From Bacteroidales bacterium (GTDB lineage Bacteria > Bacteroidota > Bacteroidia > Bacteroidales > Lentimicrobiaceae): a stretch of DNA of 64,000 nt. The stretch spans positions 1-64,000 of the forward strand of contig JAEUTG010000042.1 in NCBI GenBank assembly GCA_016788045.1, read 5' to 3'. The notes under the pieces are model-generated. The model was not told the origin of the DNA. It saw nothing but the letters and a program-made list of their open reading frames with translations, and ran no database searches. Position numbers and translations under genes: made by a program. Positions 1 to 8,581 of the stretch are shown here, one piece after another; position 1 is the first letter of the stretch; the number at the start of each line of letters is the position of its first letter.

Positions 1-1
1 C

Positions 2-580
2 TGGACCGCCCAGAGCAATGCCGGCTGGTGCACGGTCACTTCCGGAGGCACGGGCAATGGCACGATCACGGCGACCTACACGGCCAACACAGAATTGAGC
101 AGCCGCACGGCCACCATCACGGTGTCGGGAAACGGGGCGAACAGCCAGACGGTCACGGTGGTACAGGCCGGAGCTGCGCCGGCACTAATGGTCAGCCCAT
201 CATCACAGAGTGTGACCGCTGCTGCCGGAACTACGAATTTCACCGTCACCTCCAACACCACCTGGACCGCCCAGAGCAATGCCGGCTGGTGCACGGTCAC
301 TTCCGGAGGCACGGGCAATGGCACGATCACGGCGACCTACACGGCCAACACAGAATTGAGCAGCCGCACGGCTACCATCACGGTGTCGGGTAACGGTGCC
401 AACAGCCAGACGGTCACGGTGGTACAGGCCGGAGCCGCACCGGCACTAACGGTCAGCCCATCTTCGCAGAGTGTGACCGCTGCAGCCGGAACCACGAGTT
501 TCACGGTCACCTCCAACACCACGTGGACGGCTCAGAGCAATGCCGGCTGGTGCACAGTCACTTCCGGAGGAACAAGCAAC
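2..580 (+). repeat. near-identical 261-bp intragenic tandem repeats
   Basis: The tgg codon opening the WTAQSNAGWC core recurs at 2, 263 and 524, an exact 261-bp period (87 codons). Bases 1-111 match 262-372 without a difference, and the rest of the first two units differ at scattered sites. The third unit matches for about 55 bases and then diverges. The period keeps the frame, so unit gain or loss would change repeat number without breaking the protein. Confidence 0.9.
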
Positions 581-1747
581 GGGGCGTTGCTGGTGAATTA
601 TGAAGAGAACACGGCAACATCCTCCCGGTCGGCTGTGATCACTGTTTCCGCGGATGGAGTTGCTGATCAGGTCGTTACCGTAGATCAGATTGGTACTGAC
701 CCGGCCCTTTCGGTATCGCCTTCCAACCAGGATGTTTCTTATGAATCCGGAACTACCGGGTTTACCATTGCTTCGAATGTCGGATGGACCGCTGTGTCCG
801 ATGCACCCTGGTGCACTGTGACATCCTCAGGATCGGGGAGTAGTATCCTCACAGCGGTTTATGAAGAAAATCCGGAGCTCATGGTTCGTACTGTATCCAT
901 TACCATTAGTGCTGCCGGACTTACCGGTCAGGTGGTGACAATTACACAGGGCGGTACCCCGGTTACACTCACAGTGAGTCCGGGAGCTCAGTATGTCAGT
1001 TCTGCAGCAGGAGACACGACCTATGCAGTCTTCAGCAATGCCGCCTGGTCTGCCAGCAGCAGTTCGGAATGGTGTCTGGTGACTTCCGAAGGTACGGGGA
1101 ACGGGATTTTGCTTGCGCAATACGAAGAAAATCCGACCATCTATGAGCGGTCCGGAAGCATCATTGTTTCGGCCGAGGGTGCTGCGGATCAGTTGGTTTT
1201 GCTGATACAGGCCGGTGCAGAGCCTTTGTTGGTGCCCGGTAACGATTCAGTGGTTGTTAGTCCCGAAGCCGGTTATTTTTCGGTGGAGGTTACCAGCAAC
1301 TCGTACTGGTACGCGCAAAGTGATGCAGAATGGTGTAAGACCACATCCTCCGGGAACGGAAATGGGATGCTGTATGTGGTTTATGATGAAAATGAAAGTT
1401 CAGATGACCGGAGTGCCAGCATTATTCTGACCGGAGAGGCTTCCAACCAGCAGGTGATCAAGGTGATACAGGCTGGTATGATTACTTCGGTTACTGATTT
1501 TGTTACTCACCCGCTGAAGATCTTCCCCAATCCGTCAACAGGATCATTTACCATTGCCGGTCAGGCTGGAAACGCAGGGATTACTTTTGTTTCACTGAAA
1601 GACATGACCGGAAGGCCTGTGTTTTGTCAGGTAAGGCAAAGTTCAGCAGGGCTGATCGTTGATACGGCAGGTGCTGCAGAAGGATTGTACATCATTACCC
1701 TGAGCAGTGGAACGGAGATTTATCAGGGTAAAATACTGATAAAGTAG
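2..1747 (+). CDS. BACON-repeat T9SS cargo protein (5' partial)
   Basis: The open frame enters from the left edge, so the N-terminus is missing; 581 residues are visible. It holds at least six beta-sandwich repeats of about 87 residues, each marked by a W-x6-7-WC core (for example WTAQSNAGWCTVT and WSASSSSEWCLVT) and ending in VTVxQAG. This is the pattern of BACON domains, which in Bacteroidota sit in cell-surface proteins and are thought to bind carbohydrate or mucin. The last 80 residues (from about HPLKIFPNPSTGSF to GLYIITL and a basic KILIK end) form a type A T9SS sorting domain, so the protein is probably exported across the outer membrane and anchored. The first three repeats are nearly identical in DNA, while later ones have diverged. 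Family assignment is firm; the ligand is unknown. Confidence 0.85.
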   Translation, partial: WTAQSNAGWCTVTSGGTGNGTITATYTANTELSSRTATITVSGNGANSQTVTVVQAGAAPALMVSPSSQSVTAAAGTTNFTVTSNTTWTAQSNAGWCTVTSGGTGNGTITATYTANTELSSRTATITVSGNGANSQTVTVVQAGAAPALTVSPSSQSVTAAAGTTSFTVTSNTTWTAQSNAGWCTVTSGGTSNGALLVNYEENTATSSRSAVITVSADGVADQVVTVDQIGTDPALSVSPSNQDVSYESGTTGFTIASNVGWTAVSDAPWCTVTSSGSGSSILTAVYEENPELMVRTVSITISAAGLTGQVVTITQGGTPVTLTVSPGAQYVSSAAGDTTYAVFSNAAWSASSSSEWCLVTSEGTGNGILLAQYEENPTIYERSGSIIVSAEGAADQLVLLIQAGAEPLLVPGNDSVVVSPEAGYFSVEVTSNSYWYAQSDAEWCKTTSSGNGNGMLYVVYDENESSDDRSASIILTGEASNQQVIKVIQAGMITSVTDFVTHPLKIFPNPSTGSFTIAGQAGNAGITFVSLKDMTGRPVFCQVRQSSAGLIVDTAGAAEGLYIITLSSGTEIYQGKILIK

Positions 1748-1888
1748 GCGGGATTACACTTTTTCCTTCCGGTATCTGATGTTACCTTTATTCAAACGAG
1801 GGATGTACGGATTGTCAGATTACTGTTCTTACTAAAAGGTTGGCTGAGGGCTTATCTTATTGATTGTCAGGCTTATCGGAGTCGAAGC

Positions 1889-1974
1889 CATGTTTCGACT
1901 CCGCCTGCCTCTTTGATATGGCAGACAGGCCTGCTTGTATGCTTGAGGCAACAAGCAGACAAGCTCAACATGAC
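1889..1974. repeat. dispersed repeat, copy 1
   Basis: This 86-bp block matches 3533-3618 at 84 of 86 positions. It contains a perfect inverted repeat, CTGCTTGT (1931-1938) with ACAAGCAG (1951-1958), and is bounded by TTTCGACT on the left and TCAACATGAC on the right. It is non-coding and lies in the 473-bp gap (1748-2220) between the BACON gene and the helicase. The rest of that gap holds only the helicase promoter and leader. Confidence 0.85.
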
Positions 1975-2034
1975 ATCGGCTCAGCCTGCCTGTTTGAATA
2001 GGCAGACACGTTGTTTTATAATGTTTTCAATGAT

Positions 2035-2067
2035 TTGTGCATTGCAATGAACAATAGTCTATCTTTG
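2035..2067 (+). promoter_or_regulatory. candidate promoter of the rhlE-like gene
   Basis: TATCTTTG at 2060-2067 fits the Bacteroidota -7 box TAnnTTTG, with TTG at 2035-2037, 22 bases upstream. Transcription from here would give a 5' leader of about 145 nt before the helicase start at 2221. Confidence 0.45.
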
Positions 2068-2220
2068 CAGTTCATTTAAAGTAGCTGATACTCATTTATA
2101 GGTTTATATCCTTTCCTGCCAATCGAACCTTCGTTAATCTCCGATTCTTTCAGAATTTAACACAGGACACTCCGAAAAGCCACGGTTGTTTGCCGGCTGC
2201 GATCACTTTATTATTTTTAC

Positions 2221-3468
2221 ATGACATTCGAAGATCTGAACATCATTGCGCCCATTACCCAGGCGTTGAAACAAAAGGGTTATGTTGAACCAACACCCAT
2301 TCAGGAAAAAGCAATTCCCCATCTGTTAAAAGGCTCCGATGTGTTCGGAACAGCCCAGACCGGCACCGGAAAAACGGCTGCCTTTGCCATTCCCATCCTT
2401 CAGAAATTATACAACCAGCAGGCTGACCGCAGGAGTGCGGGTATCCGTGCGCTGGTACTCGCGCCCACCCGTGAGCTGGCTATACAGATCAGCGAAAGCT
2501 TTTCTGACTACAGCAAAGGCCTGCGCCTGAAACATACCGTTGTCTATGGCGGGGTATCGCAAAACCCGCAGACTGACATTCTCCGCAAAGGGATTGACAT
2601 TCTGATTGCCACCCCGGGTCGACTGCTTGACCTGATGAATCAGGGATTTATCCGCTTGAATACCATTGAGTTTTTTATCCTCGATGAAGCCGACCGCATG
2701 CTGGATATGGGTTTTGCACCGGACATCAAACGGATTATCGCAAAACTGCCTGCACAGAAACAAACCGGTTTCTTTACGGCCACCATCCCGGATGAAATAA
2801 AAAGTCTGGCAGACAGTCTTTTAAGGAATCCGGTCAAGGTAAATGTGGCTCCTGTTTCTGCCCCGGCAGAGCTTGTGAACCAGTCGGTTTATTTTGTGGA
2901 AAAGGCTGATAAGAAAGCCATGCTTCAGCAGGTATTTGATTCTGAAGAGATTGAATCGGCGTTGATCTTTACCCGCACCAAGCATGGTGCCGATAAAGTA
3001 ACCCGTGACCTCATCAAACTTGGGATTCCCGCTGTAGCCATTCACGGCAACAAATCGCAGAATGCCCGTCAGAAGGCCTTACAGGGTTTCAAAGACAGGA
3101 GCATTAAGGTGCTTGTAGCCACCGATATTGCTTCGCGCGGAATCGATGTGGATAAGCTGTCGCACGTCATCAATTTCGAATTACCCGAAGTGCCTGAAAC
3201 ATATGTCCACCGCATCGGCCGCACCGGCAGGGCCGGGGAGTCGGGAACTGCCATCTCCTTTTGCGCCAGCGAAGAACGCGGCAGCCTGAAAGACATCAAC
3301 AAACTGCTGCCCCGGGCTATTGAAGTAAAACGGATGAACGGGTTCGTGGCCAGTTCACATACCGCCCTCGATATGGTTGCAGCTGAGCGACCGGAAAGGG
3401 AAAATACACACAACCGTCATGCACGGCCAAACAACGTAAAAAGGCCGTTTCAGCGGAAGCGCTGGTAG
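2221..3468 (+). CDS. rhlE: DEAD-box ATP-dependent RNA helicase, RhlE type
   Basis: This 415-residue RNA helicase would unwind structured RNA during ribosome assembly or mRNA decay in the cytoplasm. Motifs appear in order: Q motif with F3 and PTPIQ near 25-29, Walker A AQTGTGKT at 45-52, PTRELA, DEAD at 155-158, motif III as TAT (186-188) instead of the usual SAT, and motif VI HRIGRTGR from residue 330. The tail after about 375 is short and basic (RPNNVKRPFQRKRW), as in RhlE proteins. The gene stands alone, with about 145 nt of leader and a copy of the same dispersed repeat on each side. Long leaders are common for cold-inducible helicases, but cold regulation here is only inference. Other DEAD-box subfamilies are possible. 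Confidence 0.9.
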   Translation: MTFEDLNIIAPITQALKQKGYVEPTPIQEKAIPHLLKGSDVFGTAQTGTGKTAAFAIPILQKLYNQQADRRSAGIRALVLAPTRELAIQISESFSDYSKGLRLKHTVVYGGVSQNPQTDILRKGIDILIATPGRLLDLMNQGFIRLNTIEFFILDEADRMLDMGFAPDIKRIIAKLPAQKQTGFFTATIPDEIKSLADSLLRNPVKVNVAPVSAPAELVNQSVYFVEKADKKAMLQQVFDSEEIESALIFTRTKHGADKVTRDLIKLGIPAVAIHGNKSQNARQKALQGFKDRSIKVLVATDIASRGIDVDKLSHVINFELPEVPETYVHRIGRTGRAGESGTAISFCASEERGSLKDINKLLPRAIEVKRMNGFVASSHTALDMVAAERPERENTHNRHARPNNVKRPFQRKRW

Positions 3469-3532
3469 ATTCTGACATTCTGTTGATATGGATCGCATCA
3501 GCAGTGCGGGTAAGTCAGCAGCAGGAAATGAT

Positions 3533-3660
3533 CATGTTTCGACTTCGCCTGCCTCTTTGATAAGGCAGACAGGCCTGCTTGTATGCTTGAGGCAACAAGC
3601 AGACAAGCTCAACATGACCACGACAACGCCTGCCTGTAAGTGCAAGCAAACAGGCAGGCG
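3533..3660. repeat. dispersed repeat, copy 2, with extra hairpin
   Basis: Bases 3533-3618 match 1889-1974 at 84 of 86 positions, including the CTGCTTGT/ACAAGCAG hairpin (3575-3582 with 3595-3602). Directly after it lies a second perfect inverted repeat with 11-bp arms, 3627-3637 and 3650-3660 (CGCCTGCCTGT). The element fills much of the 340-bp gap between the two helicase genes; no gene is seen in the remainder. Confidence 0.85.
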
Positions 3661-3808
3661 CAGTCGATGACAGTTTCACCAGGCTGGAACACACTATTCT
3701 GCAAGCGTTCTTTACCATCTGATCTCGTTAAAAATCTTAATTCTGCAGTCAACGCGCCACCGATGGATTTGGATTTTTCGCTAATTTAGTTGGCTCAGAA
3801 ACATCAGG

Positions 3809-5668
3809 ATGACCTTGAAGACAGACCAGTTCCGGCTCGATGAAAGCAACGCTGAATTCCGCTATGCCACTGAGTTTGTGCTTCACACCAACCGGATGTT
3901 GTACCTTACCGGAAAAGCCGGCACCGGGAAAACCACCTTTCTGCGACTGCTGAAGCAGATCACCAACAAGAACATGGTGGTGCTCGCCCCCACCGGAGTG
4001 GCGGCGGTGAATGCAGGCGGGCAGACCATTCATTCGTTTTTCAACATCAAACCCAGTGTTTATGTGCCCGGCGACAAGCGCCTGAGGGTGCGTGTTCCGG
4101 CCGACGACCCCGACAAGAGTGTCATCAACGACCATTTCCGGTATCACCGCGACAAGCTGGAGATTATCAGGGGGCTTGAACTGCTGGTGATTGATGAGAT
4201 TTCCATGGTCCGTTGCGACCTGCTTGATGTGATCGACCGCCTGCTGCGCGTCTTCAGGAAGCGTGAGTTCACTCCCTTTGGCGGCGTTCAGGTGGTGCTG
4301 ATCGGCGACACCTTTCAGTTGCCCCCCATCGTTAACCACGACGACTGGAACATCCTCGGGCAGTTTTATAAAAGTCCTTTCTTCTTCAGCGCCAGGGTGA
4401 TGCAGGATCAGAAACCTGTTTACATAGAGCTTAAAAAGATCTACCGCCAGACCGATCAGGATTTTATTGACCTGCTTAACCGCATCCGGATCAATCAGCT
4501 GAAGGACGAAGACCTGCGTTTGCTTAACAGCCGTTATCTGCACGGGTTTACACCGACGGAAGAGGAGGATTACATCATCCTGGCCACGCACAACCGCATG
4601 GTGGAGGAAACCAACGAACGAAGGCTACGGGAGATCGACGAACCGGTGTTCCGGTTTGAGGCGGTGGTGGAGGGTACTTTTCCTGAGAGCAGTTATCCCG
4701 CCGATTCGATACTCAAACTGAAAGAGGGCGCCCAGGTGATGTTCCTGCGCAACGATCGCAACAGGCGTTACTACAACGGAAAGATCGGTCATGTGGTGGA
4801 AATTTCAGATGAGGGTCTTTTTGTGGAACTCCCCGAAGGAGACATCATCAACGTTGAACGGGAGGAGTGGGCCAACATCCGGTATTCATGGGACAGCAAG
4901 GAAAGTAAGGTCGTGGAGGAAGCCATCGGCAGTTTTGTGCAGTACCCGCTCAAGCTGGCGTGGGCCATCACGGTGCACAAAAGCCAGGGACTGACCTTTG
5001 AAAAAATCATTGCTGACCTGGAGGAAGCTTTTGCCCCGGGACAGGTGTATGTGGCTTTAAGCCGGTGTACCTCCTTTTCAGGGGTATTGCTGAAGACTCC
5101 CCTGAATGCCCGTGCCATCAAAACCGACCCGGTGGTGCTTGAATTCGCCCACAACGAAACGCCGGAAACCCTGCTGGTGAGTGAACTGGAAACGGGCAAA
5201 TCGGCCAATTTCCTGAAGCGTGCCCTGGCTGCTTACCTTGCCGGGGATTACAGCAAATCGGGCAGCATGCTGATCGAAGCACTGGGTCAGCAGGGGAATG
5301 ATGCCCACCCCAGGGCCTTCGGATTGCTGCAGTTCGTGGTAGAACGCTTTCTGCGCAGCAGCCGCTTGCTGAATGATTTGGATGCTGATACAGGCGATGG
5401 TGCGGATGAGCAGGTTTCTTTCGGGGATGTCATGGTATCAGGTCGGAACAGTTCACCCACGGCGGTAAGGCGGAAAACTACTGCCCGGATCAAAAAACTG
5501 CTGAAACTCGCCGAATCGCTTCAGGACATGCTGGCTAAACTCGAATTTCTGGGGTATTTACCTGACCAGCTCAATGGAGCTGCCGCTCAGATACGGCAGG
5601 AGTCAGACAGGCTGAACGGTGTACTGGCTGCGATTAAGTCCATTAAGAAGAAGAAAAGGGACGGATAG
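3809..5668 (+). CDS. PIF1/RecD2-like SF1B DNA helicase
   Basis: A 619-residue superfamily 1B helicase, expected to translocate 5' to 3' on single-stranded DNA. Walker A is GKAGTGKTT at 35-43, Walker B is VIDE with D129 and E130, then APTGVAA and a QLPPI motif. The UvrD-like C-terminal motif with TVHKSQG and YVALSRC lies near 390-425. The core matches the PIF1/Dda-like helicases common in Bacteroidota. After about residue 450 comes an extension of some 165 residues with a lysine-rich end (IKSIKKKKRDG) and helical, heptad-like stretches, which I do not recognise. The ATG is preceded by a weak AGGA. It is monocistronic, with 211 bp to the next gene. Repair or R-loop/G4 processing is inferred from the family, not visible here. 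Confidence 0.85.
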   Translation: MTLKTDQFRLDESNAEFRYATEFVLHTNRMLYLTGKAGTGKTTFLRLLKQITNKNMVVLAPTGVAAVNAGGQTIHSFFNIKPSVYVPGDKRLRVRVPADDPDKSVINDHFRYHRDKLEIIRGLELLVIDEISMVRCDLLDVIDRLLRVFRKREFTPFGGVQVVLIGDTFQLPPIVNHDDWNILGQFYKSPFFFSARVMQDQKPVYIELKKIYRQTDQDFIDLLNRIRINQLKDEDLRLLNSRYLHGFTPTEEEDYIILATHNRMVEETNERRLREIDEPVFRFEAVVEGTFPESSYPADSILKLKEGAQVMFLRNDRNRRYYNGKIGHVVEISDEGLFVELPEGDIINVEREEWANIRYSWDSKESKVVEEAIGSFVQYPLKLAWAITVHKSQGLTFEKIIADLEEAFAPGQVYVALSRCTSFSGVLLKTPLNARAIKTDPVVLEFAHNETPETLLVSELETGKSANFLKRALAAYLAGDYSKSGSMLIEALGQQGNDAHPRAFGLLQFVVERFLRSSRLLNDLDADTGDGADEQVSFGDVMVSGRNSSPTAVRRKTTARIKKLLKLAESLQDMLAKLEFLGYLPDQLNGAAAQIRQESDRLNGVLAAIKSIKKKKRDG

Positions 5669-5879
5669 CTGTACACCTGCAGGGGCGGGTGCTTTGGGGG
5701 AGTTGATGTGACAGGCGGGAGTTGAAAGCAGGTCGGGCCGGGTTGATGATTCAGGATTTTCAGAATGGTAGGCTTCAAACAGGTGTTAAAGGAATATTTT
5801 TCACTTGTTCAGTACCTTGCAATAAATATCCGGTCTTGAAAATCAGAATGAAATCAGGGATTTTCATTACCTTTAGTGC

Positions 5880-6347
5880 ATGAAACAAAGAATTTATATC
5901 GACACTTCAGTTTTTGGGGGCTATTTCGACGAGGAATTTTCTGAATTCACCAGACCGCTATTTGAGAGACTTCAAAATGGGGAATTCAGACTTTTATTCT
6001 CTGCTGTAACTCAGGACGAGTTGAGTTATGCACCTGAGAAGGTTAAGAAACTTGTTACAGGTTTAAGAGTTGAGAATACCGAATTTTTGGATACCAACGA
6101 CGAAGCTGTTGAGTTGGCAACTCAGTACATTGCAGAGAAAGTTGTAGGCCAGACAAGTTTTGCAGATTGCCTTCACATCGCCCTCGCAACAATAAATCGT
6201 GCAGACTATCTGATCAGCTGGAATTTCAAACATATTGTGAATGTTCAACGGATTCGCGGCTACAATTCAATCAACATCAAGAATGGTTACAAAGAATTAG
6301 AAATTCGTTCACCCAGAGACTTTATGACCTATGAAGACAATAACTAA
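5880..6347 (+). CDS. PIN-domain protein, VapC-like ribonuclease toxin
   Basis: A 155-residue protein starting MKQRIYIDTSVFGG, with the first PIN acidic residue at D8, an internal TQDELSYAP, and FADCLHIALA later carrying further acids. PIN proteins of this form are Mg-dependent ribonucleases, usually toxins of type II modules. A TACCTTTA box at 5868-5875 lies only 4 bases before the ATG, so the transcript may have almost no leader unless initiation is further upstream. The gene overlaps by 17 bases a 51-codon frame that may encode its partner. The pair is more AT-rich than the helicases upstream, which fits acquisition by transfer. Toxicity is inferred. Confidence 0.75.
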   Translation: MKQRIYIDTSVFGGYFDEEFSEFTRPLFERLQNGEFRLLFSAVTQDELSYAPEKVKKLVTGLRVENTEFLDTNDEAVELATQYIAEKVVGQTSFADCLHIALATINRADYLISWNFKHIVNVQRIRGYNSINIKNGYKELEIRSPRDFMTYEDNN

Positions 6348-6486
6348 GAAAACGTTTGACGCAGTAAAATTCATGCGTGACCAGAGAGAGAGATTGACTG
6401 AAAAGCTCTCCAAAATGACAAAGGAAGAGATTGTGGAGTATTTCAGGAAGAAAAAACTGGAGGATTCAACTAAGCCCGGTGCTTAA
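6331..6486 (+). CDS. 51-aa putative partner (antitoxin) of the PIN protein
   Basis: ATG at 6331 opens a frame of 51 residues ending TAA at 6484-6486. It begins inside the PIN gene in another frame (17-base overlap), which suggests translational coupling. The product is highly charged and mostly helical: MKTITKKTFDAVKFMRDQ, then RLTEKLSKMTKEEIVEYFRKKK. Short proteins of the shape FDAVKFMRxxR...MTxEEIxxYF beside PIN genes in Bacteroidota are, in my recollection, annotated as hypothetical or antitoxin-like. In classical vapBC the antitoxin gene comes first; here it is second. Function is inferred from position and size. Confidence 0.6.
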   Translation: MKTITKKTFDAVKFMRDQRERLTEKLSKMTKEEIVEYFRKKKLEDSTKPGA

Positions 6487-6907
6487 CAGTATCTCTGCAC
6501 AATGGCCTGGTAAAGTGTAAGTTGAAACAGCATGGCTCGTGGGGGCATTATCCCGGAATCAAAAATAATGCAATTCCATTCTTTATAGCAATCAACTCCC
6601 GCATCTGACTAGCATTTTCCTCCTTTATTATGGTTTTTTTGAGAAAAGATCAGACAGCTAACGAAATATCAAAAGATGCAGTTCGATGGAGGTTTACAAA
6701 TGAACTAATAAACCATTTGATATTCAGTCAGGGACTTTTCTTTTGATGAAGTGGGGTTTAGAGATTCCTGGCTGCAGTTATTGAGAAATGCAAACTTATA
6801 CGAACAGTGTTTTATGAGCAATGTCTGGCAATATCCTGAATATGTTGATGTTAAACATTTTTTCATCTGACCAAATTGAATTACTTTAATGAATCCAATG
6901 TACCATT
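6487..6907. other. gene-poor AT-rich spacer
   Basis: No supported gene lies in these 421 bases. On the minus strand, bases around 6540-6650 carry an open stretch of about 34 codons that reads like coding sequence (KEENASQMRELIAIKNG) but lacks a start and is closed upstream by TGA, so it may be a gene remnant. A 68-codon minus-strand frame (6705-6911) overlaps the next gene by ATGA, but its composition does not look protein-like. Confidence 0.4.
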
Positions 6908-7282
6908 TCATAAAATAAAAAGATCCTGATCTATGTATAGCTTGTTGGCTTTAACAAACAGATTACTAGACCAAAGTTCAATAACGATATTATAGTCAAT
7001 GGTTTCGTTAATATTAATTGAGGTTAATATTTTCATTGTCTGATGAGGCAAATAATTAACACTCGTTAGTTCAATGCTATCCCAGTTAAAGTCTAAGAAT
7101 GAATCCGCCCTTGAATCTTCAAAAAAGAAAAGAGATACTTCGTCTAATACTATTTCAAATTTGGTGATTTTTGCGTCATGATTAACCTCAACTGAAAGTG
7201 TAATGCAATGGCTACCAATATCGTAATGGAAACTTGTTACAATACCACCATATAAATAATTTAATTTTTCTTGTAAGTTCAT
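6908..7282 (-). CDS. hypothetical protein, possible orphan immunity protein
   Basis: A 124-residue acidic, soluble protein beginning MNLQEKLNYLYGGIVTSF, with alternating hydrophobic beta-strand-like segments and no signal peptide or membrane segment. I do not recognise the family. Size, acidity and strand-rich pattern resemble small immunity or YxiG-like proteins, but that is a guess. It is much more AT-rich than the surrounding genome. One base upstream of its ATG ends an open stretch (7284-7370) that could be the C-terminal remnant of a larger gene, as when an immunity gene follows a toxin tip. The tandem repeat array begins at that point. Confidence 0.5.
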   Translation of the reverse strand: MNLQEKLNYLYGGIVTSFHYDIGSHCITLSVEVNHDAKITKFEIVLDEVSLFFFEDSRADSFLDFNWDSIELTSVNYLPHQTMKILTSININETIDYNIVIELWSSNLFVKANKLYIDQDLFIL

Positions 7283-7283
7283 T

Positions 7284-7370
7284 TTACTTTTGCTTTGCTA
7301 TTTCAACAATCCTTTCCCAAAACCAGGATGTAGATCTTTGCTCCAAGATCAAGCCTGCTTGGCATAACAC
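7284..7370 (-). pseudogene. possible C-terminal remnant of a gene upstream of the orphan protein
   Basis: On the minus strand 28 codons read in frame to a TAA at 7286-7284, ending RSTSWFWERIVEIAKQK, with the next ATG one base later (TAAAATG). The tryptophan-rich, charged end looks like real protein. The frame is cut off where the repeat array begins (about 7368), so any larger gene is lost. It is too short for firm assignment. Confidence 0.3.
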
Positions 7371-8481
7371 CCCACCCTCTTCCCGAAGAAGAGTCGGAAC
7401 AGGTCTTCAAGGAGAGGGCTGCTTTTGATGAGTATGAGTGTTTGAGTAACATTCTGAACAAAAATCAAATAATCAAAAATTATCGAAATCCAGCTCCCTC
7501 TCCTTCTGGTCCCTGAGCTTTTCGCCGAAGGCAGTAGAGGCGGGGGGTGAGGCCTTACCCAGCCGCACAATGAATTATTGCTTTTCTACTATCAAAGATG
7601 TTGTTTACCGGCTGCCTGAGTATTGCACCTCACCCAACCCTCTCCTCAAGGAGAGGGCCGCAATTGAGAATTTTGAGTTTGTTAGTAACAACCTGTTCAA
7701 AAATCAAATAATCAAAAATTAACGGGATCCAGCTCCCACTCCACCAGGAGAGGGCGGGGGGTGAGGCCTTACCCAGCCTCAAAAGTGAATTATTGCTTTT
7801 CTACTATCAAAGATGTTGTTTACCGGATGCTTGAGTATTGCACCTCACCCCACCCTCTCCTCAAGACGAGGGCTGCAATTGAGAATTTTGAGTTTGTTAG
7901 TAACAACCTGTTCAAAAATCAAACCTACAAAAATTAACGGAATCCAGCTCCCTCTCCTTCTGGTGCCTGAGCTTTTCGCCGAAGGCAGTTGAGGCGGGGG
8001 GTGAGGTCTTACCCAGCCGCACAATGAATTATTGCTTTTCTACTATCAAAGATGTTGTTTACCGGCTGCCTGAGTATTGCACCTCACCCCACCCTCTCCT
8101 CAAGGAGAGGGCCGCAATTGAGAATTTTGAGTTTGTTAGTAACAACCTGTTCAAAAATCAAATCTACAAAAATAACGGAATCCAGCTCCCTCTCCTCCAG
8201 GAGAGGGCGGGGGGTGAGGTCTTACCCAGCCGCACAATGAATCATTGCTTTTCTACTATCAAAGATGTTGTTTACCGGATGCCTGAGTATTGCACCTCAC
8301 CCCACCCTCTCCTCAAGGAAAGTGCCGCAATTGAGAATTTTGAGTTTGTTAGAAACAACCGGTTCAAAAATCAAACCTACGAAAATTAACGGGATCAAGC
8401 TCCCTCTCCTTCTGGTGCCTGAGCTTTTCGCCGAAGGCAGGAGAGGGCGGGGGGTGAGGCCTTACCCAGCCTCAAAAGTGA
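7368..8481. repeat. tandem array of five 213-258 bp hairpin-bearing units
   Basis: Units begin with CACCTCACCCCACCCTCT-like sequence at about 7368 (degenerate), 7626, 7841, 8080 and 8293, giving spacings of 215, 239 and 213 bp among the last four. Each carries a CCCTCTCCT-AGGAGAGGG-type hairpin near its start, an AT-rich middle, a second hairpin of the same sequence followed by GGGGGGTGAGG, then TGAATTATTGCTTTTCTAC. In the fourth unit the arms are 8092-8100/8103-8111 and 8188-8196/8199-8207, both perfect with 2-nt loops. The 239-bp unit and two others carry an insert with GAGCTTTTCGCCGAAGGCAG inside the second hairpin. Short frames across it are accidental. Not a CRISPR array. Confidence 0.9.
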
Positions 8482-8581
8482 CATTTACCTGACCATTCTT
8501 ATAAATGCAGATTCCCAATTGCCTTCTGTTCAGCGGCTTTTCTGGTAGCCGGGTTCAGGAAACGGAGCTTCCAGAAGTCGA

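Noticed and set aside
3749-4591. 280-codon frame opposite the PIF1-like helicase
   Set aside because: Shadow frame over the conserved ATPase core; no motif or start signal.
6705-6911. 68-codon minus-strand frame overlapping the orphan gene by ATGA
   Set aside because: The overlap is suggestive, but the peptide has poor composition, no recognisable pattern and no ribosome-binding signal of note.
8024-8389. 121-codon frame with two internal repeats in the array
   Set aside because: It arises because two units happen to be 213 bp (71 codons) apart; other units shift the frame, and the peptide has no protein-like character.
7368-8481. CRISPR array
   Set aside because: Units are 213-258 bp with near-identical spacers and variable inserts; no 25-45 bp repeats with unique spacers and no cas genes.
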